Part shown: positions 1 through 5,016 of the stretch, piece by piece
Position numbering within the stretch: the stretch's first letter is position 1
Layout: each line of letters begins with the position of its first letter
Source of the DNA: CAZBSE01 sp964494385
GTDB lineage: Bacteria > Actinomycetota > Humimicrobiia > Humimicrobiales > Humimicrobiaceae
DNA: 5,016 bases
NCBI GenBank assembly: GCA_964494385.1
Contig: CAZBSE010000045.1
Coordinates: 1-5,016, forward strand
Reading direction: 5' to 3'
Made by a program: the position numbers and the translations under genes
The notes under the pieces: generated by a model
Told to the model about the DNA's origin: nothing
Seen by the model: only the letters and a program-made list of their open reading frames with translations
Database searches by the model: none

Positions 1-47
1 GGCATTGGATATTAATTATTAAAAGTAACCGGGGAGGATCGTTTTGA
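1..47 (+). other. Possible tail of an upstream gene, frame undecided
   Basis: All three forward frames close here: TAA at 13-15, TAA at 20-22 and TGA at 45-47. The last would overlap the TTG start of the next gene as TTGA, a common form of translational coupling. An upstream gene of the same sugar operon may therefore end in this stretch. Too few codons are visible to identify it or to choose the frame. Confidence 0.3.
31..37 (+). promoter_or_regulatory. Strong ribosome binding site for the TTG start at 44
   Basis: GGGGAGG lies 6 bases before TTG at 44-46. This near-ideal Shine-Dalgarno sequence is what supports the non-ATG start. The first in-frame ATG codons come only at residue 21 and later, after the conserved N-terminal strand, so they are unlikely starts. 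Confidence 0.75.
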
Positions 48-499
48 TAGACGGGGTTAAATTAAAAAAACTTAAAGTCATACCCGATGAGAGAGGCAGG
101 CTCATGGAGATGCTCCGTTCGGATGATGAATTGTTTATAAAATTCGGGCAGGTTTATATGACAACCGCTTATCCGGGAGTGGTTAAAGGATGGCATTATC
201 ACAAGAAGCAGACTGATAATATGGTAGTAGTAAGGGGTATGATGAAGATTGTACTGTATGACAGCAGAAAGGAATCCGGAACCTATAAGGAAGTAAATGA
301 ATTTTTCATGGGGGTTCATAATCCAATGCTGCTTCAGATTCCGGCATATGTCTTCCATGGATTTAAATGTATTACGGATTATGAGGCAATATGTATAAAT
401 ATTCCCACTGAACCTTATGACTACCAGGAACCCGATGAATTCAGGGAAGATCCGCATAGCCCCAATATACCTTACAGGTGGGAAAGAAAAGACGGTTAG
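44..499 (+). CDS. RmlC-like cupin, probable dTDP-4-keto-6-deoxyhexose epimerase or isomerase
   Basis: This is a 151-residue soluble single-domain cupin of the dTDP-4-dehydrorhamnose 3,5-epimerase superfamily. Seen directly: an N-terminal strand with DERGRL at 15-20, the core motif KGWHYHKK at 48-55 with H51 in the position of the catalytic His of RmlC, VRGMMKIVLYDSR at 63-75, and IPAYVFHGF at 99-107 with H105. It is shorter than classical RmlC (about 180 residues). It ends soon after a YRW motif at 144-146, so the C-terminal segment carrying the RmlC dyad Asp is absent. By my hand alignment the catalytic Tyr position holds I118. The HxHKK pattern at 51-55 also recalls the FdtA/QdtA 3,4-ketoisomerases. 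It sits 9 bases before rmlB, so the substrate is probably the RmlB product, dTDP-4-keto-6-deoxyglucose. The fold and the sugar-nucleotide role are fairly sure. The exact reaction is not, so no symbol is given. Confidence 0.85.
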   Translation: MIDGVKLKKLKVIPDERGRLMEMLRSDDELFIKFGQVYMTTAYPGVVKGWHYHKKQTDNMVVVRGMMKIVLYDSRKESGTYKEVNEFFMGVHNPMLLQIPAYVFHGFKCITDYEAICINIPTEPYDYQEPDEFREDPHSPNIPYRWERKDG

Positions 500-504
500 G
501 AAAG
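498..504 (+). promoter_or_regulatory. Ribosome binding site for the rmlB TTG start, overlapping the previous stop
   Basis: AGGAAAG begins inside the TAG stop of the cupin gene (497-499) and lies 4 bases before TTG at 509. The spacing is tight and the match moderate. It supports coupled translation of the two sugar genes. Confidence 0.5.
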
Positions 505-508
505 TAAA

Positions 509-1495
509 TTGGCTGAAAGGAAATTAAAAACGCTGCTGATAACCGGAGGTGCAGGATTTATTGGAAGCAATTTTATACATTACATGGCTGAAAAGTACCC
601 CGGATACAAAATAATAAACATTGATAAATTGACATATGCGGGAAACCTGGAGAATTTAAGGGATATGGAAAATAATCCCAATTATGAATTTGTGAAAGGT
701 GATATTGCTGACAGCAAACTCGTAGGTGATATTTTTAATTCCAGCAGTATAGATGCAGTTATAAATTTTGCAGCTGAATCACATGTCGACAGATCGATAG
801 AGGATCCGGGCATATTCATACAGACTGACATTTACGGCACTTATATTTTACTTGAGGCAGTAAAGGAATCCGGAAGAGGAATTTTTTTACAGATAAGTAC
901 CGATGAAGTTTATGGTTCAACAGAGAGCGGTTCTTTTAAAGAAACTGACGCATTAAAACCAAACAGTCCTTATTCCGCTTCCAAAGCAGGGGCCGAAATG
1001 ATTGTAAGATCCTTTTTTAAAACATATGGAACTCCCATTCTCATAACCAGAACCTCAAATAATTTTGGGCCGTATCAGTATCCGGAGAAGTTGATCCCGC
1101 TGTTTGTTACCAACCTGATAGATGATATAAAGGTGCCTCTTTATGGTGATGGAATGAATATAAGGGATTGGATATATGTAGATGATAATTGTGCCGCACT
1201 GGATTTAATTCTCCATAACGGAGGCATTGGTGGGATTTATAATATCGGTGCCGGAAATGAGCAGCCCAATATATGGATTACATGGAAGATACTGGAACTG
1301 CTGGGCAAGACCGAAGAGATGATAAACCCGGTACCGGACAGGCTGGGGCATGACAGGAGATATTCCGTGGATTGCACCAAACTAAAAAGCGAGCTGGACT
1401 GGACGGTAAAGTATGATTTTGAGCAGGCACTGGAAAAAACCGTTAAATGGTACAGGGATAATGAGAACTGGTGGAGGCCATTAAAAAAAGGTTAA
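509..1495 (+). CDS. rmlB: dTDP-glucose 4,6-dehydratase RmlB
   Basis: This cytoplasmic NAD-dependent enzyme converts dTDP-glucose to dTDP-4-keto-6-deoxyglucose, the branch point for dTDP-L-rhamnose and other deoxysugars. It is an extended SDR (Rossmann-fold) protein of 328 residues, close to the family's usual length. Visible motifs in order: the NAD-binding TGGAGFIGSN at 12-21; DKLTYAGNLENL at 39-50, typical of RmlB; GDIAD at 64-68; NFAAESHVDRSI at 86-97; the catalytic triad region STDEVYG at 130-136, with T131, D132 and E133; YSASK at 155-159, with Y155 and K159; TSNNFGPYQYPEKLIP at 182-197; and GHDRRYSVD at 280-288. All catalytic residues are present and the frame is intact. TTG at 509 places the protein start just ahead of the first beta strand. 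It follows the cupin gene by 9 bases and is surely co-transcribed with it. Which final sugar is made cannot be told from the window. Confidence 0.97.
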   Translation: MAERKLKTLLITGGAGFIGSNFIHYMAEKYPGYKIINIDKLTYAGNLENLRDMENNPNYEFVKGDIADSKLVGDIFNSSSIDAVINFAAESHVDRSIEDPGIFIQTDIYGTYILLEAVKESGRGIFLQISTDEVYGSTESGSFKETDALKPNSPYSASKAGAEMIVRSFFKTYGTPILITRTSNNFGPYQYPEKLIPLFVTNLIDDIKVPLYGDGMNIRDWIYVDDNCAALDLILHNGGIGGIYNIGAGNEQPNIWITWKILELLGKTEEMINPVPDRLGHDRRYSVDCTKLKSELDWTVKYDFEQALEKTVKWYRDNENWWRPLKKG

Positions 1496-1552
1496 GAGAC
1501 TTTTTGAAAATTATATGCTATTTTTCAGTATGTTTTTCATTTCAGGGGTAAA

Positions 1553-1570
1553 GTAATCCATATGTATTAC
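1553..1570. repeat. Imperfect 18-base palindrome in the gap before the surface protein gene
   Basis: GTAATCCATATGTATTAC reads as its own reverse complement except for one mismatched pair: GTAAT and ATTAC arms around a CATATG centre. It is followed by GTTTTT. It could be an operator, or an AT-rich hairpin acting as a weak terminator for the sugar operon. It may also be chance in AT-rich DNA. The stem is too AT-rich to call a terminator. Confidence 0.3.
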
Positions 1571-1592
1571 GTTTTTAAGCCACTTAGGCATT

Positions 1593-1598
1593 TATACT
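1593..1598 (+). promoter_or_regulatory. Possible -10 box upstream of the surface protein gene
   Basis: TATACT matches the sigma-70 -10 consensus at five of six positions and lies 37 bases before the ATG at 1636. No convincing -35 element is found 16-18 bases upstream, where the sequence is GTTTTT-like, and there is no extended -10 TG. The rest of the 140-base gap (1496-1635) shows no gene. It contains the short palindrome TGGCGCCA at 1615-1622, which touches the weak AGGGG ribosome binding site (1622-1626). Confidence 0.25.
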
Positions 1599-1635
1599 GT
1601 TTTTTATTTATTTATGGCGCCAGGGGTTTGTTTCC

Positions 1636-3060
1636 ATGAAATATGAGATGAAACATGCCAGGAAGCAGGATGAAACAGTAAAAAAGACATCATCAAGGGG
1701 CAAAATCACAGCTATTATCATAAGCTCGATAGTAGGAATTGCAGTTATTGTATTCTGTGTTATAAACTTCCGGGTAATTTCCAGGTTCATGGACTCGAGA
1801 ACAGGCATCCCAGCCGATATATTCGTACCGAAAATAGCTGAAGAAAACCAGGAGACCGCCGATGATGAAAAAATCAAGGATGTTGGTACGGATAATAATG
1901 AGGCAGAAGCATTACCGGAAGAAAAGTTGCCTGATGCGGCGGAAAGCGAAGAGGACCAGACTGAAGCTGAGAGTGAAACCGGGAAAAGCGTACCTTCCAT
2001 AGAGCTGGAGATATATGAGGGGCCTCTTTATTCCAGTCCTGATGATATATGTTATTACCGGGTCAGAGCCATAGTTACAGGAGAACCGTCTCCCCGGATA
2101 AGTTTTAGCAAAGATGACAGCCTGGGGTCGCTGGGCTCTGATAGAACACAGGTAAATCTCAGCAGGGATAATAAGACTTATACTCTAACTGCCACCGCCT
2201 CAAACTCCGAAGGCAAAGCCTCGGATACCCTGTTCTTAACATGGGATTGTAACCGCGGTCCCGATATAAAAAGCATTTCTCCGTCAAGCGATACTTTATA
2301 TGTGGAGCAGCAATATGAGGTCTCTGCTGATGTTTCAGATCTGGATGGCGACGTCCTATCCTATACCTGGAGTGTGACGGGCGGCTCTGTTGTTGACAAT
2401 ACGGCAAATCCTATTGAATGGAACACACCGGCCGCTCCCGGGGATTATCAAATTTCTATTGTGGTGGATGACGGTAACGGCAATACCGCCGAGGCTTCTA
2501 TCGGGGTATATGTGGGGGAAGTTGTAATAGAGCAGACTCCTGAGACCCCTGCGACCCCCAAGGATATAAATATTTCCAAAAAAGAAGGAGAAGGCGGGTA
2601 TATTGAATTTGGCGGGGCAAATTATATTGGCGGGAATATTTATGCCGGTGATTCTACCGGTAATAGGCCATGTATGGGATTTATCAGTTTTGATATATCG
2701 AATCTGGGCGGAAGTACGGTTGAATCGGCTTCACTTACATTCAGCAATGCCCAGGTATCCGGGGACCCTATGGCCTTCAAGGATGCATTAATTATAAATG
2801 TACTGGACTGGGGAGCGGAACCGATAACACAGGGCGACTTTGAACTGGAAGGCATCCGTATTGCAAGCTATACTTCTTCCGGTATTACCTGTAATGTTTC
2901 CAAACTGAAAGAAGAACTGCAGAAGGCTATAGATGGCGGTAAATCAAGGTTTCAGATCAGGATCCATTTCAGCGGTCCCTATACTGATGATGACGGTCAG
3001 GCCGATGGCTGGGAATACTCGCAGGGCAATATAGGTCTAAAGGCTACCGTAACTCAGTAA
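1636..3060 (+). CDS. Membrane-anchored extracellular protein with Ig/PKD-type domains and a C-terminal DNRLRE-like domain
   Basis: I do not recognise this 474-residue protein as a named gene. Visible in order: a short Lys/Arg-rich cytoplasmic tail (1-23); one hydrophobic helix (about 24-45) with no cleavage site, so probably a type II anchor; a linker with an acidic Glu/Asp-rich stalk (about 66-117); an Ig-like beta region (about 120-204) with C139 and C205 as a possible disulfide pair; and a PKD-type domain (about 209-294) with DLDGDVLSYTWSV and YQISIVVDDGNGN motifs. A Pro/Thr linker (about 299-308) follows. The C-terminal beta-rich domain (about 311-474) has FISFDISNL and a following TVESASLTF strand, as in DNRLRE/CBM96-like modules that often bind polysaccharide. 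No catalytic motif is seen. The ATG at 1636 follows AGGGG by 9 bases, and an in-frame TAG at 1585 limits any upstream start. It probably projects from the membrane and binds wall or extracellular glycan. That role is inferred from domain type only. Confidence 0.8.
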   Translation: MKYEMKHARKQDETVKKTSSRGKITAIIISSIVGIAVIVFCVINFRVISRFMDSRTGIPADIFVPKIAEENQETADDEKIKDVGTDNNEAEALPEEKLPDAAESEEDQTEAESETGKSVPSIELEIYEGPLYSSPDDICYYRVRAIVTGEPSPRISFSKDDSLGSLGSDRTQVNLSRDNKTYTLTATASNSEGKASDTLFLTWDCNRGPDIKSISPSSDTLYVEQQYEVSADVSDLDGDVLSYTWSVTGGSVVDNTANPIEWNTPAAPGDYQISIVVDDGNGNTAEASIGVYVGEVVIEQTPETPATPKDINISKKEGEGGYIEFGGANYIGGNIYAGDSTGNRPCMGFISFDISNLGGSTVESASLTFSNAQVSGDPMAFKDALIINVLDWGAEPITQGDFELEGIRIASYTSSGITCNVSKLKEELQKAIDGGKSRFQIRIHFSGPYTDDDGQADGWEYSQGNIGLKATVTQ

Positions 3061-3073
3061 AAAAAGAATGAAC

Positions 3074-3102
3074 TTGACATTATCAATTAATTATGCAATT
3101 AT
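3074..3102 (+). promoter_or_regulatory. Sigma-70-type promoter with extended -10 for the GerMN-amidase unit
   Basis: A perfect -35 box TTGACA (3074-3079) is followed after 17 bases by AATTAT (3097-3102), which matches TATAAT at four of six positions. TG at 3094-3095 with one base before the -10 gives an extended -10 element. Transcription would start near 3108-3110, leaving an AT-rich leader of about 72 bases. It begins only 13 bases after the stop of the preceding gene, with no hairpin terminator between them. Read-through from upstream is therefore possible. The remainder of 3061-3180 holds only AT-rich sequence. Confidence 0.65.
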
Positions 3103-3180
3103 TCTCTACACAATATTCTTAATAAAAATATAGAACTATATATAGTAACAGCATAGAAAAAAAATAATATATACGTAGCA

Positions 3181-3870
3181 ATGAGAAAGAAAAATTCTTA
3201 TAAAAAGCAAAATATTTGCTTTGGCGGAAAAGTAGCATTAGTGCCTTTCGTATGTCTCCTCATATTAACATTTATATTCACTTTTTCATGTGATCTTAAC
3301 AATTCCCCACTGGTATTGGATGATAATCAGGCTACCGGCAGCGAAACAGGGGAAGAATCCCAGGATACCGGCCAGGAACAAACTACCGATACTGATGAAA
3401 ACGCAGTTTCCGAAGAAGAAGTCAAAGAAGAAGGCCAACCAGAAGAAGAGGAGGAAGCTGAAACCGGAGAGCTTACAATAAATGTATACTACTCGGATGC
3501 AACGGTACAATATCTGATAGGTGAGGCCAGAGTGGTATCAGCAGAAAGTAAGTATGTAGATGCTTTAAATGAATTAATGAAGCTCCCTGTTGACGGCAGC
3601 CTTTATCGATTGATACCGGACAGCACAAAAATAAATTCAATTACGGTTGAGGATGGTATGGCAAGAATAGATCTTTCCAGTAATTTCGTGGATGACAGGC
3701 TTACAAGCGATACAGAGGATATTTTACTGATTTACTCAATTGCAAATACATTAACCGAATTTTCTGAGGTGAATTCGATTTCCTTTTATATAGATGGAGA
3801 AAAACTGGATATTCTGGGCCAGATAGATATCAGTGAACCTATTTTTCGGAGAAATGATTTAATAAAATAG
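3181..3870 (+). CDS. GerMN-domain lipoprotein
   Basis: This is a 229-residue exported protein. Seen directly: a basic N-terminus (1-17), a hydrophobic segment (about 18-35), then C37 in TFSC as a probable lipidation site. The residue before the -1 Ser is Phe, which is atypical for a lipobox. Residues about 38-96 form a low-complexity acidic linker ending in a run of Glu. Residues about 98-215 match a GerMN domain: INVYYSDA at 100-107, a middle segment with ALNELMKLP and LIPDSTKINSITVEDGMARIDLSSNF, then the IDGEKL strand. GerMN occurs in GerM of spore formers (two copies), where it helps the SpoIIIA-SpoIIQ channel and germination. It also occurs in wall-associated lipoproteins of non-sporulating bacteria, including LpqB. 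Only one copy is present here, so sporulation cannot be claimed. The ATG at 3181 lacks a clear Shine-Dalgarno sequence, but an in-frame TAG at 3154 and the absence of ATG, GTG or TTG in between leave it the best start. It is 17 bases upstream of the amidase gene. Confidence 0.82.
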   Translation: MRKKNSYKKQNICFGGKVALVPFVCLLILTFIFTFSCDLNNSPLVLDDNQATGSETGEESQDTGQEQTTDTDENAVSEEEVKEEGQPEEEEEAETGELTINVYYSDATVQYLIGEARVVSAESKYVDALNELMKLPVDGSLYRLIPDSTKINSITVEDGMARIDLSSNFVDDRLTSDTEDILLIYSIANTLTEFSEVNSISFYIDGEKLDILGQIDISEPIFRRNDLIK

Positions 3871-3872
3871 CT

Positions 3873-3878
3873 AAAGGG
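3873..3878 (+). promoter_or_regulatory. Ribosome binding site for the amidase gene
   Basis: AAAGGG lies 9 bases before the ATG at 3888, in the 17-base gap after the GerMN gene. It supports this start and co-translation from one message. Confidence 0.6.
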
Positions 3879-3887
3879 TAAGAATTT

Positions 3888-5016
3888 ATGAGTAAGGTAG
3901 CAAAACCATTAAAATTATTTGCTGTTTTTTTATATATAATTATTTTTTGCCTGGCTTTTATTTATCTTCCCGCTGACGGGGAGATTTATGCACAGAGCGG
4001 GCAAATAAAAGTATATATCGATGCCGGCCATGGGGGCAGTGATCCCGGAGCAGTAAGGTTCGGTCTTCAGGAAAAAGATGCCAATCTGGATATTGCCCTG
4101 AGGCTGAAAGCAAAACTGGAAGCAAATGGATTTATTGTAGTAATGACCAGAACCAGTGATTCTTACTCCAGCCTGGATGACAGAGTAAATATGGCCAACA
4201 ACTCAGGCGCCGATATATTTTTGTCCATTCATAATAATGCAGCGTTATCCCAGTATGCCCACGGCACAGAGACTTTCTGGTGCTCAAATGGGGTAAGCGG
4301 CTCAAATCAATTTGCTGCTCTGGTCCAGAATTATCTGGTAAGTCAGATCGGAAGAGCTAATCGCGGAGTAAAGACAGCTAATTTCAGAGTCATTAAATAT
4401 ACCCAGATGCCGGCGGCTCTGGTGGAATGTTCATTTGTTTCAAATCCGACAGAAGCCGAACTGTTAAAAACCGCTAGTTTCAAACAAAAGTGCGCCGACG
4501 GTCTGTTCAATGCAATTGTAGAGTTTTCAAAGGGTATTGATAAAAGTACCGGGTATTATAGTGACAGCAGCGGAGAAAATTCGTCAGGCTTTACGATAAA
4601 AATAGATAAACCTGAGAATAATTATATTGCTTACCAGGATTTTACCATCAGCGGCTGGGCAGCAGACTTGAAAAATAGCCCTTCTATACAATTGGCCAGG
4701 GTTGAATTTTATAAAGGGGCAGAGAAGAATGAAAGCAATTTATTGGGTCAGGTCAGCAGTTTCACCCAAAATGTACTTGGAAGTACCGGAATCGTAAGCG
4801 GTGGATGGGAACATACCATAGACCTTGAATTGCTAAGCGAAGGTGAAAATATTATCTATGCCTATGCCTATGATGATAATAATAGCTACAGTACGGCAAA
4901 TGTTAAGATAAATGCGGTTAAAGACGGTGATTTAGAGGATGATATAAATCTCAATCCCGCAGCCGATCCGGGCGGACCATATACTGCTGCAGCTGATGAG
5001 GAAATTACCTTTGACG
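3888..5016 (+). CDS. Exported N-acetylmuramoyl-L-alanine amidase (Amidase_3) with Ig-like and PKD domains, 3' end outside window
   Basis: This enzyme cleaves the bond between N-acetylmuramic acid and L-alanine in peptidoglycan, outside the membrane. The reading frame is open from 3888 to the window edge (376 codons) with no stop, so the C-terminus is missing. Visible: a signal peptide with hydrophobic core about 10-27 and a likely cleavage near IYA-QS at 35/36. The catalytic domain (about 40-214) has the zinc ligands H48 in IDAGHGGSDPGA, E62 in LQEKD, and H115 in LSIHNN. It also has TRTSD at 87-91 and the catalytic E180 in ALVECSFVSN. All key residues are present. After a Ser/Gly-rich linker comes an Ig-like domain (about 235-343) with FTISGWAAD at 252-260 and an ENIIYAYAYDD strand. 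The last residues, ADPGGPYTAAADEEITFD (359-376), are the characteristic opening of a PKD domain. These extra domains may bind glycan or space the enzyme from the surface. The family is certain; the cellular role (division, growth, spore or lysis) is not. Confidence 0.95.
   Translation, partial: MSKVAKPLKLFAVFLYIIIFCLAFIYLPADGEIYAQSGQIKVYIDAGHGGSDPGAVRFGLQEKDANLDIALRLKAKLEANGFIVVMTRTSDSYSSLDDRVNMANNSGADIFLSIHNNAALSQYAHGTETFWCSNGVSGSNQFAALVQNYLVSQIGRANRGVKTANFRVIKYTQMPAALVECSFVSNPTEAELLKTASFKQKCADGLFNAIVEFSKGIDKSTGYYSDSSGENSSGFTIKIDKPENNYIAYQDFTISGWAADLKNSPSIQLARVEFYKGAEKNESNLLGQVSSFTQNVLGSTGIVSGGWEHTIDLELLSEGENIIYAYAYDDNNSYSTANVKINAVKDGDLEDDINLNPAADPGGPYTAAADEEITFD

Noticed and set aside
62..457. 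Open frame of 131 codons on the - strand
   Set aside because: It lies wholly within the RmlC-like gene, has no recognisable domain, and the + strand protein shows clear family motifs.
1574..1600. Possible terminator hairpin GCC-ACTTA-GGC followed by T-rich sequence
   Set aside because: The stem is only three base pairs, and the T run does not follow it directly.
1614..1646. Ten-codon leader peptide frame (ATG GCG CCA ... TGA) overlapping the start of the surface protein gene
   Set aside because: It has no Shine-Dalgarno sequence, no amino-acid bias typical of attenuators and no downstream hairpin. Chance is sufficient.
1608..2000. Open frame of 130 codons on the - strand, Ser-rich
   Set aside because: It is antisense to the acidic stalk of the surface protein. 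Its Ser/Phe richness is the expected shadow of Glu/Asp/Lys codons.
3128..3145. ATATAG-AA-CTATAT inverted repeat and CTATATATAG palindrome in the leader of the GerMN gene
   Set aside because: They are pure AT-alternating sequence in an AT-rich leader, with no additional support for a site.
3286..3510. Phe-rich hydrophobic frame on the - strand resembling a membrane peptide
   Set aside because: It is the reverse complement of the Glu/Lys-rich linker of the GerMN lipoprotein, so the hydrophobicity is a by-product of GAA/AAA codons.
3181..3870. Taking the GerMN gene as proof of a spore-forming organism
   Set aside because: GerMN domains occur in non-sporulating bacteria, only one copy is present, and no other sporulation gene is in the window.

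Overview
The window is 5,016 bases of bacterial DNA. It is moderately AT-rich, all genes lie on the + strand, and two of the five genes start with TTG. It carries four complete genes and the 5' part of a fifth. I cannot name the organism. A GerMN-domain lipoprotein next to a secreted cell-wall amidase, with good Shine-Dalgarno sites at most starts and AT-rich intergenic DNA, suggests a bacterium with Firmicutes-like wall genes. Low-GC anaerobic lineages such as Bacillota, Atribacterota or low-GC Actinomycetota would all fit. This is inference only.

Region 1 (1-1495) is the end of a nucleotide-sugar cluster. It holds a short RmlC-like cupin (44-499), followed 9 bases later by rmlB, dTDP-glucose 4,6-dehydratase (509-1495). 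RmlB makes dTDP-4-keto-6-deoxyglucose. The cupin would act on that product as an epimerase or ketoisomerase, giving an activated deoxysugar for cell-surface glycans. The partner genes (rmlA, rmlD or others) are not in the window and may lie upstream.

Region 2 (1496-1635) is a 140-base gap with an imperfect 18-base palindrome and a possible weak -10 box. Region 3 (1636-3060) encodes a 474-residue membrane-anchored extracellular protein. It has a cytoplasmic tail, one transmembrane helix, an acidic stalk, an Ig-like region, a PKD-type domain and a C-terminal beta-rich domain resembling DNRLRE/carbohydrate-binding modules. Its function is unknown.

Region 4 (3061-5016) begins with the clearest promoter in the window: TTGACA, 17 bases, then AATTAT with an extended -10 TG. 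It drives a probable two-gene unit. The first gene is a GerMN-domain lipoprotein with an acidic linker (3181-3870). The second is an exported zinc N-acetylmuramoyl-L-alanine amidase (3888 to the window end) carrying an Ig-like domain and the start of a PKD domain after the catalytic domain. Together the right-hand genes look like a cell-envelope module: a surface binding protein, a wall-associated lipoprotein and a peptidoglycan hydrolase. The left-hand genes supply deoxysugar for the same surface. No RNA gene, mobile element, CRISPR array or defence system was recognised, and nothing here amounts to a clearly new system. The most unusual items are the minimal RmlC-like cupin and the architectures of the two PKD-containing proteins.
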